Source: Paraburkholderia aspalathi
GTDB taxonomy: Bacteria > Pseudomonadota > Gammaproteobacteria > Burkholderiales > Burkholderiaceae
NCBI RefSeq assembly: GCF_900116445.1
Contig: NZ_FPBH01000035.1
Coordinates: forward strand, 30,912 to 94,911
Direction of reading: 5' to 3'
DNA length: 64,000 bases
In this document: positions 50,848 to 59,061 of the stretch, piece by piece
Position numbering within the stretch: the stretch's first letter is position 1
Layout: the number at the start of each line of letters is the position of its first letter
Made by a program: the position numbers and the translations under genes
Notes under the pieces: model-generated
Databases searched by the model: none
What the model saw: only the letters and a program-made list of their open reading frames with translations
What the model was told of the DNA's origin: nothing

Positions 50848-51726
50848 TCAGTAAACCCCAGCCTCCCCAGCAGGCCGATGCTTAAACCTCTTATGCACCC
50901 AATAATACTGATCAGGAATCCGACGCACCTGCGTCTCAAGAAACTCCGTGATCCGCCGAGCATCAACAGCAACATCCTCCGAAGGAAAATCCTTTAACGC
51001 TTCGAAGATAGTCAACTTATAGCCCCGATAATCGGGCAAAACCTCAGTCACAAACGGCACAACCCGAGCATTCCCAGCCTTAGCCATCCGCGAAACGGAA
51101 GTAAGCGTACAGGCAGGCACACCAAAAAACGGCACAAACACCGAATCCCGCAACCCAAAATCCATATCAGCAGCCAGCATGACAGGCTTGCCATCCCGCA
51201 GAACCCGCAACGCGCGCCGCACGCTATCGCTACGCGGAATCATCTCCGTACCAAAACGCCCACGCTGCCGCTTAGCCATCGCATCAAGCAACAAATTCGA
51301 CATCGGCGTGTACAAAGACGCAACGGGATGCCGCGTCGAATACATCATGCACCCCGCCTCGATACCGACAAAATGGAAGCCGACAAAAATCGTCGGCTGC
51401 CCCTCCATATCGGTCAGATCGATCGCGCTCTCCACTTCGACCAGGCGCGCCAACGCCTGCGCGTTGCCGAACCATTGGGGACCGCGCTCGACATAACTAC
51501 GGATCACATGACAGAAATGCGCACGCGCGAGACGCTCGCGTGCGTCGTCGCTCATGTCGGGAAAGCACAGCTTCAGATTGGTATGCACGACGCGCCGGCG
51601 CGCGCTGGGAATCCGGTACAGCAACGCACCGATGCCGGTGCCGATGCGCGCGACAACGCCATATGGCAGGAAAGCAAACGCGCGCAGCAGACCTGTCATC
51701 AGACAGATGAGTATTCGACTTTTCAC
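50848..51726 (-). CDS. Lipid A biosynthesis lauroyl/myristoyl acyltransferase (LpxL/HtrB family)
   Basis: A 292-residue Kdo-dependent late acyltransferase of the inner membrane. The N-terminal hydrophobic helix (ICLMTGLLRAFAFLPYGVV) anchors it; the catalytic HX4E lies at His118-Glu123 in GFHFVGIEAG, and MLAADMDFGLRDSVFVPFFG holds the second conserved block. I choose GTG at 51726, which gives the usual membrane anchor; a frame back to 51819 lacks homology. It adds a secondary acyl chain to Kdo2-lipid A. The long interspersed repeat begins directly after its stop. Confidence 0.9.
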   Translation of the reverse strand: MKSRILICLMTGLLRAFAFLPYGVVARIGTGIGALLYRIPSARRRVVHTNLKLCFPDMSDDARERLARAHFCHVIRSYVERGPQWFGNAQALARLVEVESAIDLTDMEGQPTIFVGFHFVGIEAGCMMYSTRHPVASLYTPMSNLLLDAMAKRQRGRFGTEMIPRSDSVRRALRVLRDGKPVMLAADMDFGLRDSVFVPFFGVPACTLTSVSRMAKAGNARVVPFVTEVLPDYRGYKLTIFEALKDFPSEDVAVDARRITEFLETQVRRIPDQYYWVHKRFKHRPAGEAGVY

Positions 51727-52142
51727 GAGGCAACGACCCGGTGGATGCTGTATGACAAACACGCCGGCCGCGGCAACCTGACAGTTGCCCACGGACGAAG
51801 TGGCATGCGCGCGCGTCAAACGGGTCTTGCGCGGCGGGACTTTCGAAGACGTGCGCCTCGCTCGCGGCGAGACGCAGCAGTGGTGGAGGCCGAAACCGCT
51901 TAGGAATCGAGCGTCCGTATAGGACCCAATAAAAAAGCACCGCAGGCGTGATTAAAACACACTGCAGAAGGCGGGCACAAAATCTGCTCGGCGAGGCCCG
52001 CGTAGCGCGATAGAAATCCGCGTCAGCGCGTGGTTTCCCCCGCCCTTTCAAAAACTTGCGCGTGCGGCCACAGGCAAGCCGCACACTCGCTACGCCCCTA
52101 AGCGAACCCCGAAGGAGGTCCCCTTTGGAGCGCTGGCAGACA
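51727..52142. other. Intergenic region between mrcA and the acyltransferase gene
   Basis: About 415 bases between the mrcA stop and the acyltransferase start. Arg-rich frames on both strands look noncoding. The acyltransferase promoter should be here; I see no strong terminator for mrcA. Confidence 0.4.
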
Positions 52143-54644
52143 TCAAGGCTTGTTCGTCTCAAACAAATCCATGATCTGCTTCTTCTCATTCGACGAGACG
52201 TTCGGCGGCGGCACCGCCGGTGGCGTCATACCCGCCGGCCCTACGCCGCCCACCGCGTCGCTCACACCGGCGGTCGGATTCGCCGAATCCAGACCGATGC
52301 TGGCTACGAAACCATTGCCCGGCGTCATGTCCGTATAGAACAGTTCGCCGTCGACAGCAGTTACGCCGTCCGGCTGCGCCGGCTCGCTTTGCGGTACGCC
52401 ACGCAGCGCGCGCTGCATGTACTCGACCCAGATCGGCAACGCGAGCTGTGCACCGAATTCGCGGCTGCCAAGACTCTTCGGCTGGTCGTAACCCATCCAC
52501 GCCACGGCCACCAGCGATTGCTGATAACCGGCGAACCAGCCGTCCTTGGCGTCGTTGGTCGTACCCGTCTTGCCCTGCAGGTCCGAACGATGCAGCGCGT
52601 TGGTGCCCGCACCCGTGCCGGCCGTGGCCACCGAATGCAGCAGGCTGTTCATGATGTATGCGTTACGCGGCTCGAGCGTGCGCGGCGCATCCTGCCCTGC
52701 GGTCAACGGCTGCGCCTTCGAAAGCGGTACGCCGCGAGCATCCGTCACCTCGTTGATCAGATACGGATTGATACGGTAGCCACCGTTCGCGAACACCGAG
52801 TAAGCGCCCGCCGATTGCAGCGGTGTGACGAGGCCGGCGCCGAGCGCCATCGGCAGATACGGCGGGGTCTTGTCGGCGTCGAAACCAAAACGCTGCGTGA
52901 CAAAATCTTGTGCGTACTTGGTGCCGATGAACGACAGGATACGGATCGACACCAGGTTCTTCGATTTCTGCAGCGCGAGGCGCAGCGGCATCGGACCGTC
53001 CGGCTGGTCGTCGTCCTTCGGTTCCCACGCGTCACCGCCCGGCGTGCTCGGCGGGAAGTACAGCGGCGCGTCGTTAATGATCGTAGCCGGTCCGAGACCC
53101 TTGTCGAGCGCTGCCGAATAGATGAACGGCTTGAAGCTCGAACCCGGCTGACGCCACGCCTGCGTGACGTGGTTGAACTTGTTCTTGTTGAAGTCGAAGC
53201 CGCCCACCAGCGCGCGAATCGCACCGTCCTGCGGTGTGAGCGAAACCAGCGCGCCTTCCACTTGCGGCAGCTGCGTGATCTGACAGTTGCCCTTGTCGTC
53301 GGCAACGAGGCGCACGATCGAACCCGGCTTGATCTTCGTGGCAGCCGCCGCGCGCGCGGAGAGCGCACCGGCTGCAAAGCGCAGGCCGTCGCCGCTGATC
53401 GTCACTTCGGTGCCGTCGACCAGTTGCGCCTTCACCTGCTTCGGATTCGCGTCCGTCACCACGGCGGCAATGATTTCGCCGTTGTCGGGGTGATCGGTGA
53501 GCGCGTCGTCGATGGTCTGATCGCGGTCGTCGCCCGGTGCGGGCAGTTGCACGAAGCCTTCCGGCCCGCGGTAGCCGTGGCGCCGCTCGTAATCCATCAC
53601 GCCCTTGCGCACCGCGCGATAGGCGGCGTCCTGGTCGGCGGAATCGATCGTGGTGGTGACGTTCAGGCCGCGCGTATAGGTTTCGTCCTTGTACTGCGCG
53701 TACATCATCTGACGAACCATTTCGGCGATGTACTCAGCGTGCACGCTGTATTCGTTGCCCGGATTCTTGGTGTGAATCTCTTCCTTGACGGCCTGGTCGT
53801 ACTGATCCTGACTGATGTATTTCAGCTCGAGCATGCGCTTCAGAATGTATTCCTGACGGATCTTCGCGCGCTTCGGATTGACCACCGGGTTATACGCGGA
53901 AGGCGCCTTCGGCAAGCCGGCCAGCATCGCGGCTTCAGCCAGCGTGATGTCTTTCAGATCCTTGCCGAAGTACACGCGCGCGGCCGCGGCAAAACCGTAC
54001 GAGCGCTCGCCCAGATAAATCTGGTTCATGTAGACCTCGAGGATCTGATCCTTGGTCAGCGCGCGCTCGATCTTGTACGCCAGCATCATTTCGTAGATCT
54101 TGCGCGTGTAGGTCTTCTCGCTCGAGAGGAAGAAGTTGCGCGCCACCTGCATCGTGATCGTGCTCGCACCCTGCGAGGCGCCGCCGTGCGTGATGTCGGA
54201 AATGCCCGCGCGCAGAATGCCCACGAAGTCGACGCCGCCGTGCTCGTAGAAACGATAGTCTTCGATCGCGAGCACCGCCTTCTTCATCTGGTCCGGAATG
54301 TCCTGGAAGCGCACGATGCTGCGCCGCTCTTCGCCGAACTCGCCGATCAGCACGTGATCCGCGGTGTAGACGCGCAGCGGCACTTTCGGGCGATAGTCGG
54401 TCAGCGCGTCGAGCGACGGCAGTTGTGGCCCCATCACCACGAGCGCGTAACCGACGATCAGCGCACCCACCACGGCGATGGTTGCCAGCAGACTGACAAA
54501 CCAGATGGTGATGCTCGCGCCAATCGAACGGCGGCCAGGCTCGGCGTCGCGCGAAGCAGCGTTGCGTCCTGGAGTACGGTGGTAGGCGTCCCGGTCTTCA
54601 CCAGCCGGAGAATTTGAAGAATGCGGTCGTTTGATGATTGGCAT
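52143..54644 (-). CDS. mrcA: Penicillin-binding protein 1A (bifunctional transglycosylase/transpeptidase)
   Basis: An 833-residue class A PBP that polymerises and cross-links peptidoglycan at the inner membrane. A transmembrane anchor lies at about 44-70. The glycosyltransferase domain has AIEDYRFYEHGGVD with catalytic Glu128, then GASTITMQVARNFFL and GERSYGFAAAARVYFGK. An OB-like insertion follows, and the transpeptidase carries GSSFKPF (SxxK), SKNL and QGKTGTTND (KTG). I choose ATG at 54644 (MPIIKRPHSS); the upstream in-frame stretch is not homologous. No good ribosome-binding site is visible before it. The tail is Pro/Gly-rich. Confidence 0.95.
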   Translation of the reverse strand: MPIIKRPHSSNSPAGEDRDAYHRTPGRNAASRDAEPGRRSIGASITIWFVSLLATIAVVGALIVGYALVVMGPQLPSLDALTDYRPKVPLRVYTADHVLIGEFGEERRSIVRFQDIPDQMKKAVLAIEDYRFYEHGGVDFVGILRAGISDITHGGASQGASTITMQVARNFFLSSEKTYTRKIYEMMLAYKIERALTKDQILEVYMNQIYLGERSYGFAAAARVYFGKDLKDITLAEAAMLAGLPKAPSAYNPVVNPKRAKIRQEYILKRMLELKYISQDQYDQAVKEEIHTKNPGNEYSVHAEYIAEMVRQMMYAQYKDETYTRGLNVTTTIDSADQDAAYRAVRKGVMDYERRHGYRGPEGFVQLPAPGDDRDQTIDDALTDHPDNGEIIAAVVTDANPKQVKAQLVDGTEVTISGDGLRFAAGALSARAAAATKIKPGSIVRLVADDKGNCQITQLPQVEGALVSLTPQDGAIRALVGGFDFNKNKFNHVTQAWRQPGSSFKPFIYSAALDKGLGPATIINDAPLYFPPSTPGGDAWEPKDDDQPDGPMPLRLALQKSKNLVSIRILSFIGTKYAQDFVTQRFGFDADKTPPYLPMALGAGLVTPLQSAGAYSVFANGGYRINPYLINEVTDARGVPLSKAQPLTAGQDAPRTLEPRNAYIMNSLLHSVATAGTGAGTNALHRSDLQGKTGTTNDAKDGWFAGYQQSLVAVAWMGYDQPKSLGSREFGAQLALPIWVEYMQRALRGVPQSEPAQPDGVTAVDGELFYTDMTPGNGFVASIGLDSANPTAGVSDAVGGVGPAGMTPPAVPPPNVSSNEKKQIMDLFETNKP

Positions 54645-54875
54645 GACTGGAATAGTGGGCGTGCAACTGAACGCGTGAGGCGCAAAACACCGCGCGGCCC
54701 TATGCCCCCGGGCGACCGCACGGCACGCCTGTGACAGCGTCCGGCGCAACGTAACAGCGCATTTTAAAGAAATCAAGCGCCGTCCAAGACAGTTTTTTTG
54801 TAAGAATTCCCTTCGTGCTTCGTTATACAGGTAGATCACGGCAGTCGCGCAAGTGCTCCGCGCCGCCTGCCAGGG
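54645..54875. other. mrcA upstream region
   Basis: Contains the mrcA promoter region with an AT-rich patch near 54780-54840. It adjoins the fourth 36-nt repeat. No gene recognised. Confidence 0.35.
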
Positions 54876-54911
54876 TTATCAACAGAAAATGTTGAAAGGC
54901 CTGTGGACAAG
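54876..54911. repeat. 36-nt DnaA-box-like repeat, copy 4
   Basis: TTATCAACAG, AAAATGTTGA, AAGGC, CTGTGGACAAG: same length and register as the three copies at 50.1-50.5 kb, upstream of mrcA. Ends are again near-DnaA boxes in inverted orientation. Confidence 0.8.
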
Positions 54912-55087
54912 CCCGCCGCAAACGCTACAACCCGTTGATGTCACGGGATTTTCATGTCGCGCCCGTTCCGCATCGGTGCAACTCGTCATATGATGGACTC
55001 GGCGCGGGAGTCGTAACCGATACGCGCGACGGCGTACGCCAGATTCACGCCTTGATTCGCCAATGCCAACAAGTATGCGAGCCGACC

Positions 55088-55702
55088 ATGAACAAGCCCA
55101 GCGAACGCATCGTCGTATTCGTCACGACCGCGCAGAAACGCGCGATCGCCGCCACCGCCGAAAATCTGGGCATTAGCGTCAGCGAACTGATGCGCCGCGC
55201 GGTGTTGAGCTTCGGCGCGACCAGCGAACAGGTGAAAGCGGCCAGCATTGTCGACCGGCTGCGTGCGCCGCGCGCACCGGACGCGCTCGACGCCGCGTTG
55301 CAGCGGGTCGCGCGCGGCACGCGCAACGCACGGGCGGCGCTCCCCGAGGCCTTGCAGACTCACGGTGACAACGAATCCGCTGCGCCGGCGGAAAGCGCGG
55401 CCGCATCGAACGCGGATGAATTGTTGGGCACAGCCGCCGGCGCAGGCCCGGCGCCGTTGCTGCCGGCCGGCGTATTGGCCGCCCTCACCGCCACCGCCGA
55501 GGAACTGGAAGCGGCTGCGGCAGCCGAAGCCGTGGCGCGCGTCGCCGCTGCCGAAGCGGCCTCCATTGCCGGTTCGGCGCAGAAACCCAACGACGTGGAT
55601 ACGCCTTTGCGCAACGTGCTTAAACGCCCGCGCCTCGACGCGAAGCGCGACGAAGACGATCCGCAAAGCGATCCGAGCACGGAAGGCGGCCGCTTCGCCT
55701 GA
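55088..55702 (+). CDS. Hypothetical protein with ribbon-helix-helix-like N-terminus
   Basis: 204 residues. The first 45 (MNKPSERIVVFVTTAQKRAI, then ISVSELMRRAVLSFG) look like a ribbon-helix-helix DNA-binding fold: a short beta strand with Val-Phe-Val, then two helices. The remainder is Ala-rich and charged, with a helix of alternating Ala and Glu (AATAEELEAAAAAEAVARVA) and a basic tail. The ATG at 55088 is chosen for this fold; an upstream frame is not protein-like. DNA binding is an inference; no target is evident. Confidence 0.6.
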   Translation: MNKPSERIVVFVTTAQKRAIAATAENLGISVSELMRRAVLSFGATSEQVKAASIVDRLRAPRAPDALDAALQRVARGTRNARAALPEALQTHGDNESAAPAESAAASNADELLGTAAGAGPAPLLPAGVLAALTATAEELEAAAAAEAVARVAAAEAASIAGSAQKPNDVDTPLRNVLKRPRLDAKRDEDDPQSDPSTEGGRFA

Positions 55703-56174
55703 ATCGGAAGTGTCACGGTCAAGCGCCCTAACCCAACGCGCATCGAAGCGCAGTTGAAGCGGTGTTGAAACGCAAGCACGCCGTCCACACACGACGCCTG
55801 TTCACATCCGCGACACCCGCCGCGCGGACACTCGCCATGTCGATGCGCGCCGCGCAGATGCCCGTCGAACGGGTGCTCGCAGCGCACAAAGTTAGCGATT
55901 ATGTCATCGCGCCCTTTAAGGCGGTTTTAAGAGAATGCGTGGTGTAATATCCGCGAACGGCTGAATAAGCCAACCCACGTTTTAACCACTGAGGCCGTTG
56001 GCCATTTGTTTTCAAAACGTAAATTTGTGGCGCCGCTATTGCAATTGGCGGGTGTGCCCCGAACTCCGGTCCGAACGTTGCGCAGCTTCTCGCGCAGCGG
56101 CGTAAAGTAGCATTTGAAAGCAGTTAAAGCGCGTGGGAATTATTCAGCGCCGATTTCATTCTTTGGAGGTTTTC
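55703..56174. other. Intergenic region upstream of pspA
   Basis: About 470 bases with the pspA promoter. A 61-codon rightward frame at 55762-55947 has an Arg/Ala-rich, uncertain translation. I looked for a sigma-54 site (GG-N10-GC) as in E. coli pspA and found none that is convincing. Confidence 0.4.
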
Positions 56175-56855
56175 ATGTCGCTTTTTGACAGCATTTCGCG
56201 CACGCTTAAAGGTCTCCTGAACGACGCAGCCGATTCCGTGCAGGACCCGTCGCGCGATTCGCGCCAGATCGTGCGCGAACTCGACGAGAGCATCGCTAAA
56301 GCCGAGAACTCGCTGATCGAGATTCAGGCACAGGTCGCCACGCAGCAAAGCAAGCGCGATGTCGCCGCCGACAAGGCGAAGAAGTACGAAGACGGCGCGA
56401 AGCGCGCGCTGCAATCGGGCGACGAAACGCTGGCACGCGAAGCCCTCGGGGCGCAAGCCACGGCTGAAGCCGAACGCGACGCGCTGGCCAAGGAATTGAC
56501 CACGCTGGAGCCGTCGGTTGCGCAGTTGAAGAGTCAGATCGACGACATGCGTGGCCGCCGTAACGACCTGAACGCGCGCTCGAACATTCTGCAAGCCAAG
56601 CAGCAGATCGCTCAGGCCAAAGATGTTGCCGCTACTGCGTTGGGCGGTATCGGCGGCAAGAATCTGTCCGAGGATTTCCAGAAGCTGGAAGACAAGGTTG
56701 CGTTGTCGAACGCCCGTTCCGACGCGCGCCTGAATTCTGCCGACGTGAAGACCGGCAAGGCGCTCGACGACAAGCTCGCGGACCTGAACCGCGGCCCGTC
56801 CGTCGAAGATCGTCTCGAAGCATTGAAGAAGCAGATCAATACGCCGGCTCAGTAA
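56175..56855 (+). CDS. pspA: PspA/IM30 family membrane-stress protein
   Basis: A 226-residue coiled-coil protein. The amphipathic N-terminal helix MSLFDSISRTLKGLLNDAAD binds membranes; the long coiled coil (about 40-150, with ELDESIAKAENSLIEIQAQV) is the PspA/IM30 pattern that assembles into rings under membrane stress. GGAGG is 6 bases before the ATG at 56175. No PspF or PspBC genes are adjacent; the next gene encodes a TPR membrane protein in the same direction after 85 bases, a probable partner. Confidence 0.9.
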   Translation: MSLFDSISRTLKGLLNDAADSVQDPSRDSRQIVRELDESIAKAENSLIEIQAQVATQQSKRDVAADKAKKYEDGAKRALQSGDETLAREALGAQATAEAERDALAKELTTLEPSVAQLKSQIDDMRGRRNDLNARSNILQAKQQIAQAKDVAATALGGIGGKNLSEDFQKLEDKVALSNARSDARLNSADVKTGKALDDKLADLNRGPSVEDRLEALKKQINTPAQ

Positions 56856-56940
56856 TTGCGTCAGCAGTGCATACTGGCGGCCGTTACGAGCGCCGCCGGA
56901 ATCGACTGAAGGAGACGGGTGCATCGCACCCGGTCCGTAA

Positions 56941-58131
56941 ATGAAAAAATTTCTCGCAAGCGTATTCGCCTCACTGCTGTTCGTGTCGGCTGCGGCATTC
57001 GCCGTGCCGACGGTCCAGCAGATCGAATCCGCCATGTCGCAAGGCAACTGGCAGCAGGCCGATGCCGGTTTGAGCGAAGTGCTGCAGGCGCATCCGAACA
57101 ATGCCCGCGCGCGCTACCTGTACGGCCAGGTGCTCGATCGCGAAGGCCGTTACGGCGACGCCCTCGCCCAGATTCAACAGGCCAAGACGCTCGATCCGCA
57201 AATCCGCTTCACCGACCCGACCCGTTTCGCGCAAACCGAAGCGCGTATCCGCAAGGACGCGGAACGTGCCGGCGGCGCCGGCGGCAACACCGCGAGCCGC
57301 GCGGCCAACCCGTTCGTCCAGCAGAATTCGCCGGCCGTGCAACAGCAATCGGCGATGGTGCAGCAAGCGCCGCAACGGCATGGTCCCGGCATCGGCATGT
57401 GGGTCGGCATCGTTCTCCTGATCGGCGTGATCGCGCTGGTGTTGCGCTGGACCTTGCGCCGCGCCCGCACGCAAGACGATTCGCGCGCCGACGACGACCG
57501 TCGCGTGCAGCTCAAGCGCGCAACCGAAATGCTCAACGCCGTGCGCTCGTTGAAGCTCGACGTGAAGCTCTCCACCGTGCAAGGTCATGAGGCGCTGGAG
57601 AAGGAAGTCGAATCGACTGAAGACCAGTTGCGCGGTCTCGTCGAAACGCTGTCGAACAGCAAGAATCCTGTTCCGCCGTATCAGCTCGACGAACTGGAAC
57701 AGCGCATCGGCAGCCTGCGCGCCCGCGCCGAAGGGCGGCCCGATCCGTATGCCGCGCCGGCCGCCGGCACGCAGCAGTCGCCGTATGCGCGGGAAGCCGA
57801 GCGTTTCGGCAACCCGCCGCAGCCATACCCGCAGCAAGGACCGTATCAGCAGCAGCCGCAGGTCATCGTGCAACAAGGTGGCGGCGGTTTCGGCGGCGGC
57901 ATGGGCGGTCTGCTGACCGGCGTGCTGCTTGGCGAGGCGCTGAATTCCGGGCGTGAACGCGTTGTGGAGCGCGACGTGATTGTCGATGACGAAACGCGTC
58001 GCCGCGGCGGTGACGGCGGCAATGGCGGCGGTCTCGACTTCGGCCAGGGTTCGAACGACTGGAACGACAACAACGGCGGTGGTGTCGACATGGGCAGCAA
58101 CGACGATTCCGGCGGCTGGAGCGATACTTGA
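56941..58131 (+). CDS. TPR-type membrane protein downstream of pspA
   Basis: A 396-residue protein: signal peptide (MKKFLASVFASLLFVSAAAFA), then two tetratricopeptide-like helices (MSQGNWQQADAGLSEVLQAH, YLYGQVLDREGRYGDALAQI), a Gln/Pro-rich stretch, a transmembrane helix (MWVGIVLLIGVIALVLRW, near 157-175), a coiled-coil segment (LKLDVKLSTVQGHEALEKEV), and a Gly/Asp/Asn-rich tail. The tail pattern and GGLLTGVLLGEALNSG resemble proteins of the DUF2076 type that associate with PspA systems. I infer that it works with PspA at the membrane. Confidence 0.7.
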   Translation: MKKFLASVFASLLFVSAAAFAVPTVQQIESAMSQGNWQQADAGLSEVLQAHPNNARARYLYGQVLDREGRYGDALAQIQQAKTLDPQIRFTDPTRFAQTEARIRKDAERAGGAGGNTASRAANPFVQQNSPAVQQQSAMVQQAPQRHGPGIGMWVGIVLLIGVIALVLRWTLRRARTQDDSRADDDRRVQLKRATEMLNAVRSLKLDVKLSTVQGHEALEKEVESTEDQLRGLVETLSNSKNPVPPYQLDELEQRIGSLRARAEGRPDPYAAPAAGTQQSPYAREAERFGNPPQPYPQQGPYQQQPQVIVQQGGGGFGGGMGGLLTGVLLGEALNSGRERVVERDVIVDDETRRRGGDGGNGGGLDFGQGSNDWNDNNGGGVDMGSNDDSGGWSDT

Positions 58132-58190
58132 GAAACACCGCGCTGCGTGAGATGCAGTCAGTCGAACGCCAAGCGATCAAGCTGCAATGA

Positions 58191-58219
58191 AAACAGGCTC
58201 CGTACGGAGCCTGTTTTTT
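58191..58219 (+). terminator. Intrinsic terminator of the pspA-TPR unit
   Basis: AAACAGGCTCCGT and ACGGAGCCTGTTT (58191-58216) form a perfect palindrome followed by a T-run. It also sits 19 bases past the convergent TetR gene stop and may serve both. Confidence 0.9.
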
Positions 58220-58237
58220 CATGTCGATTCCCTTAAT

Positions 58238-58915
58238 TCATGCGGGCGCCCTAACCGGCTCATGCTGCGCCAGCAGCATCGAACCTGCGAACAGCCGGAC
58301 GATGAAACGCTCCGCATACGCGACCAGCGCGTCCCGGCGGGCGGCATTCCCGTCGATGTACTCCGCCGAAAGATGAAACAGCTGCAGCACGATCTGCGTG
58401 CAGACTTCGTCGACAGTTGCGCGGGCAAGCGTCGGCATCAGTTCCAGTTGCACGACGTCGTCCGCCATTTCCGCCGACACTTCATGGAGATTGGCCCGCA
58501 CTGCTTCGCGCAGCGCCGGCGACGTGCCGTGATACTCGGCCAACGCGCTCAGAAACGCCTCGCGATTCTCCAACGCAAACGCGAAGAACGCCATGCACGC
58601 GCGACGCGGCACGCTCTGCGGTTCATGGTGCGCCGCCAGCCAACGCTCGCGCCGCAGCATCGGCCGCAGGCGGCGGCTCACCGATTCGACCGCCTCGCGC
58701 GCCAGGTCGTCGAGCGTGTCGAAGTGACGATAGAACGTGTTGGGATTCAACCCTGCCTCGCGCGCCAGTTCGCGCAGACCCAAGCTTGCAAAGCTGCGCC
58801 CGCCCGCGGTCAGACGCAACGCGGCCTCGATCAGTTTGCGCTTGCCGGGCGGAAGGTCCTGCCCTGCAACGGCGCCATGGTCGGCGGCGAGCGCCGCTTC
58901 GGGTGAGAGTTTCAT
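58238..58915 (-). CDS. TetR family regulator
   Basis: 225 residues. The helix-turn-helix is GKRKLIEAALRLTAGGRSFA and LGLRELAREAGLNPNTFYRH, in the FadR/AlkX-like TetR form; the rest is a helical ligand domain. It is divergent from the monooxygenase gene; three TGTAGACA-like motifs lie in the gap (58988-59030), so it most likely represses the monooxygenase-hydrolase pair. Confidence 0.9.
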   Translation of the reverse strand: MKLSPEAALAADHGAVAGQDLPPGKRKLIEAALRLTAGGRSFASLGLRELAREAGLNPNTFYRHFDTLDDLAREAVESVSRRLRPMLRRERWLAAHHEPQSVPRRACMAFFAFALENREAFLSALAEYHGTSPALREAVRANLHEVSAEMADDVVQLELMPTLARATVDEVCTQIVLQLFHLSAEYIDGNAARRDALVAYAERFIVRLFAGSMLLAQHEPVRAPA

Positions 58916-58987
58916 GAGCTTTCAGTCGGGGCGCGGCTCGCGCGTTTAATAGTCGTACTCTAAACGATCTTGACGCGAAGTGTACAG

Positions 58988-59030
58988 TTGTCTACCCTGC
59001 GCGTTATACGGCTGTAGACATATGTAGACA
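58988..59030. promoter_or_regulatory. TGTAGACA repeats between tetR and the monooxygenase gene
   Basis: TGTAGACA occurs at 59013-59020 and 59023-59030 (10-base period, direct), and inverted as TTGTCTAC at 58988-58995. This suggests a composite operator for the divergent TetR protein. Confidence 0.6.
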
Positions 59031-59061
59031 CCCGAATTTTGCCCACCTCCGGAGACCCGCC

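Noticed and set aside
52056..54617. An 853-codon rightward frame opposite mrcA
   Set aside because: Antisense shadow of a certain penicillin-binding protein gene; repetitive Arg/His/Val translation.
56000..56174. Sigma-54 promoter before pspA as in enterobacteria
   Set aside because: No GG-N10-GC pair with the expected flanks was found.
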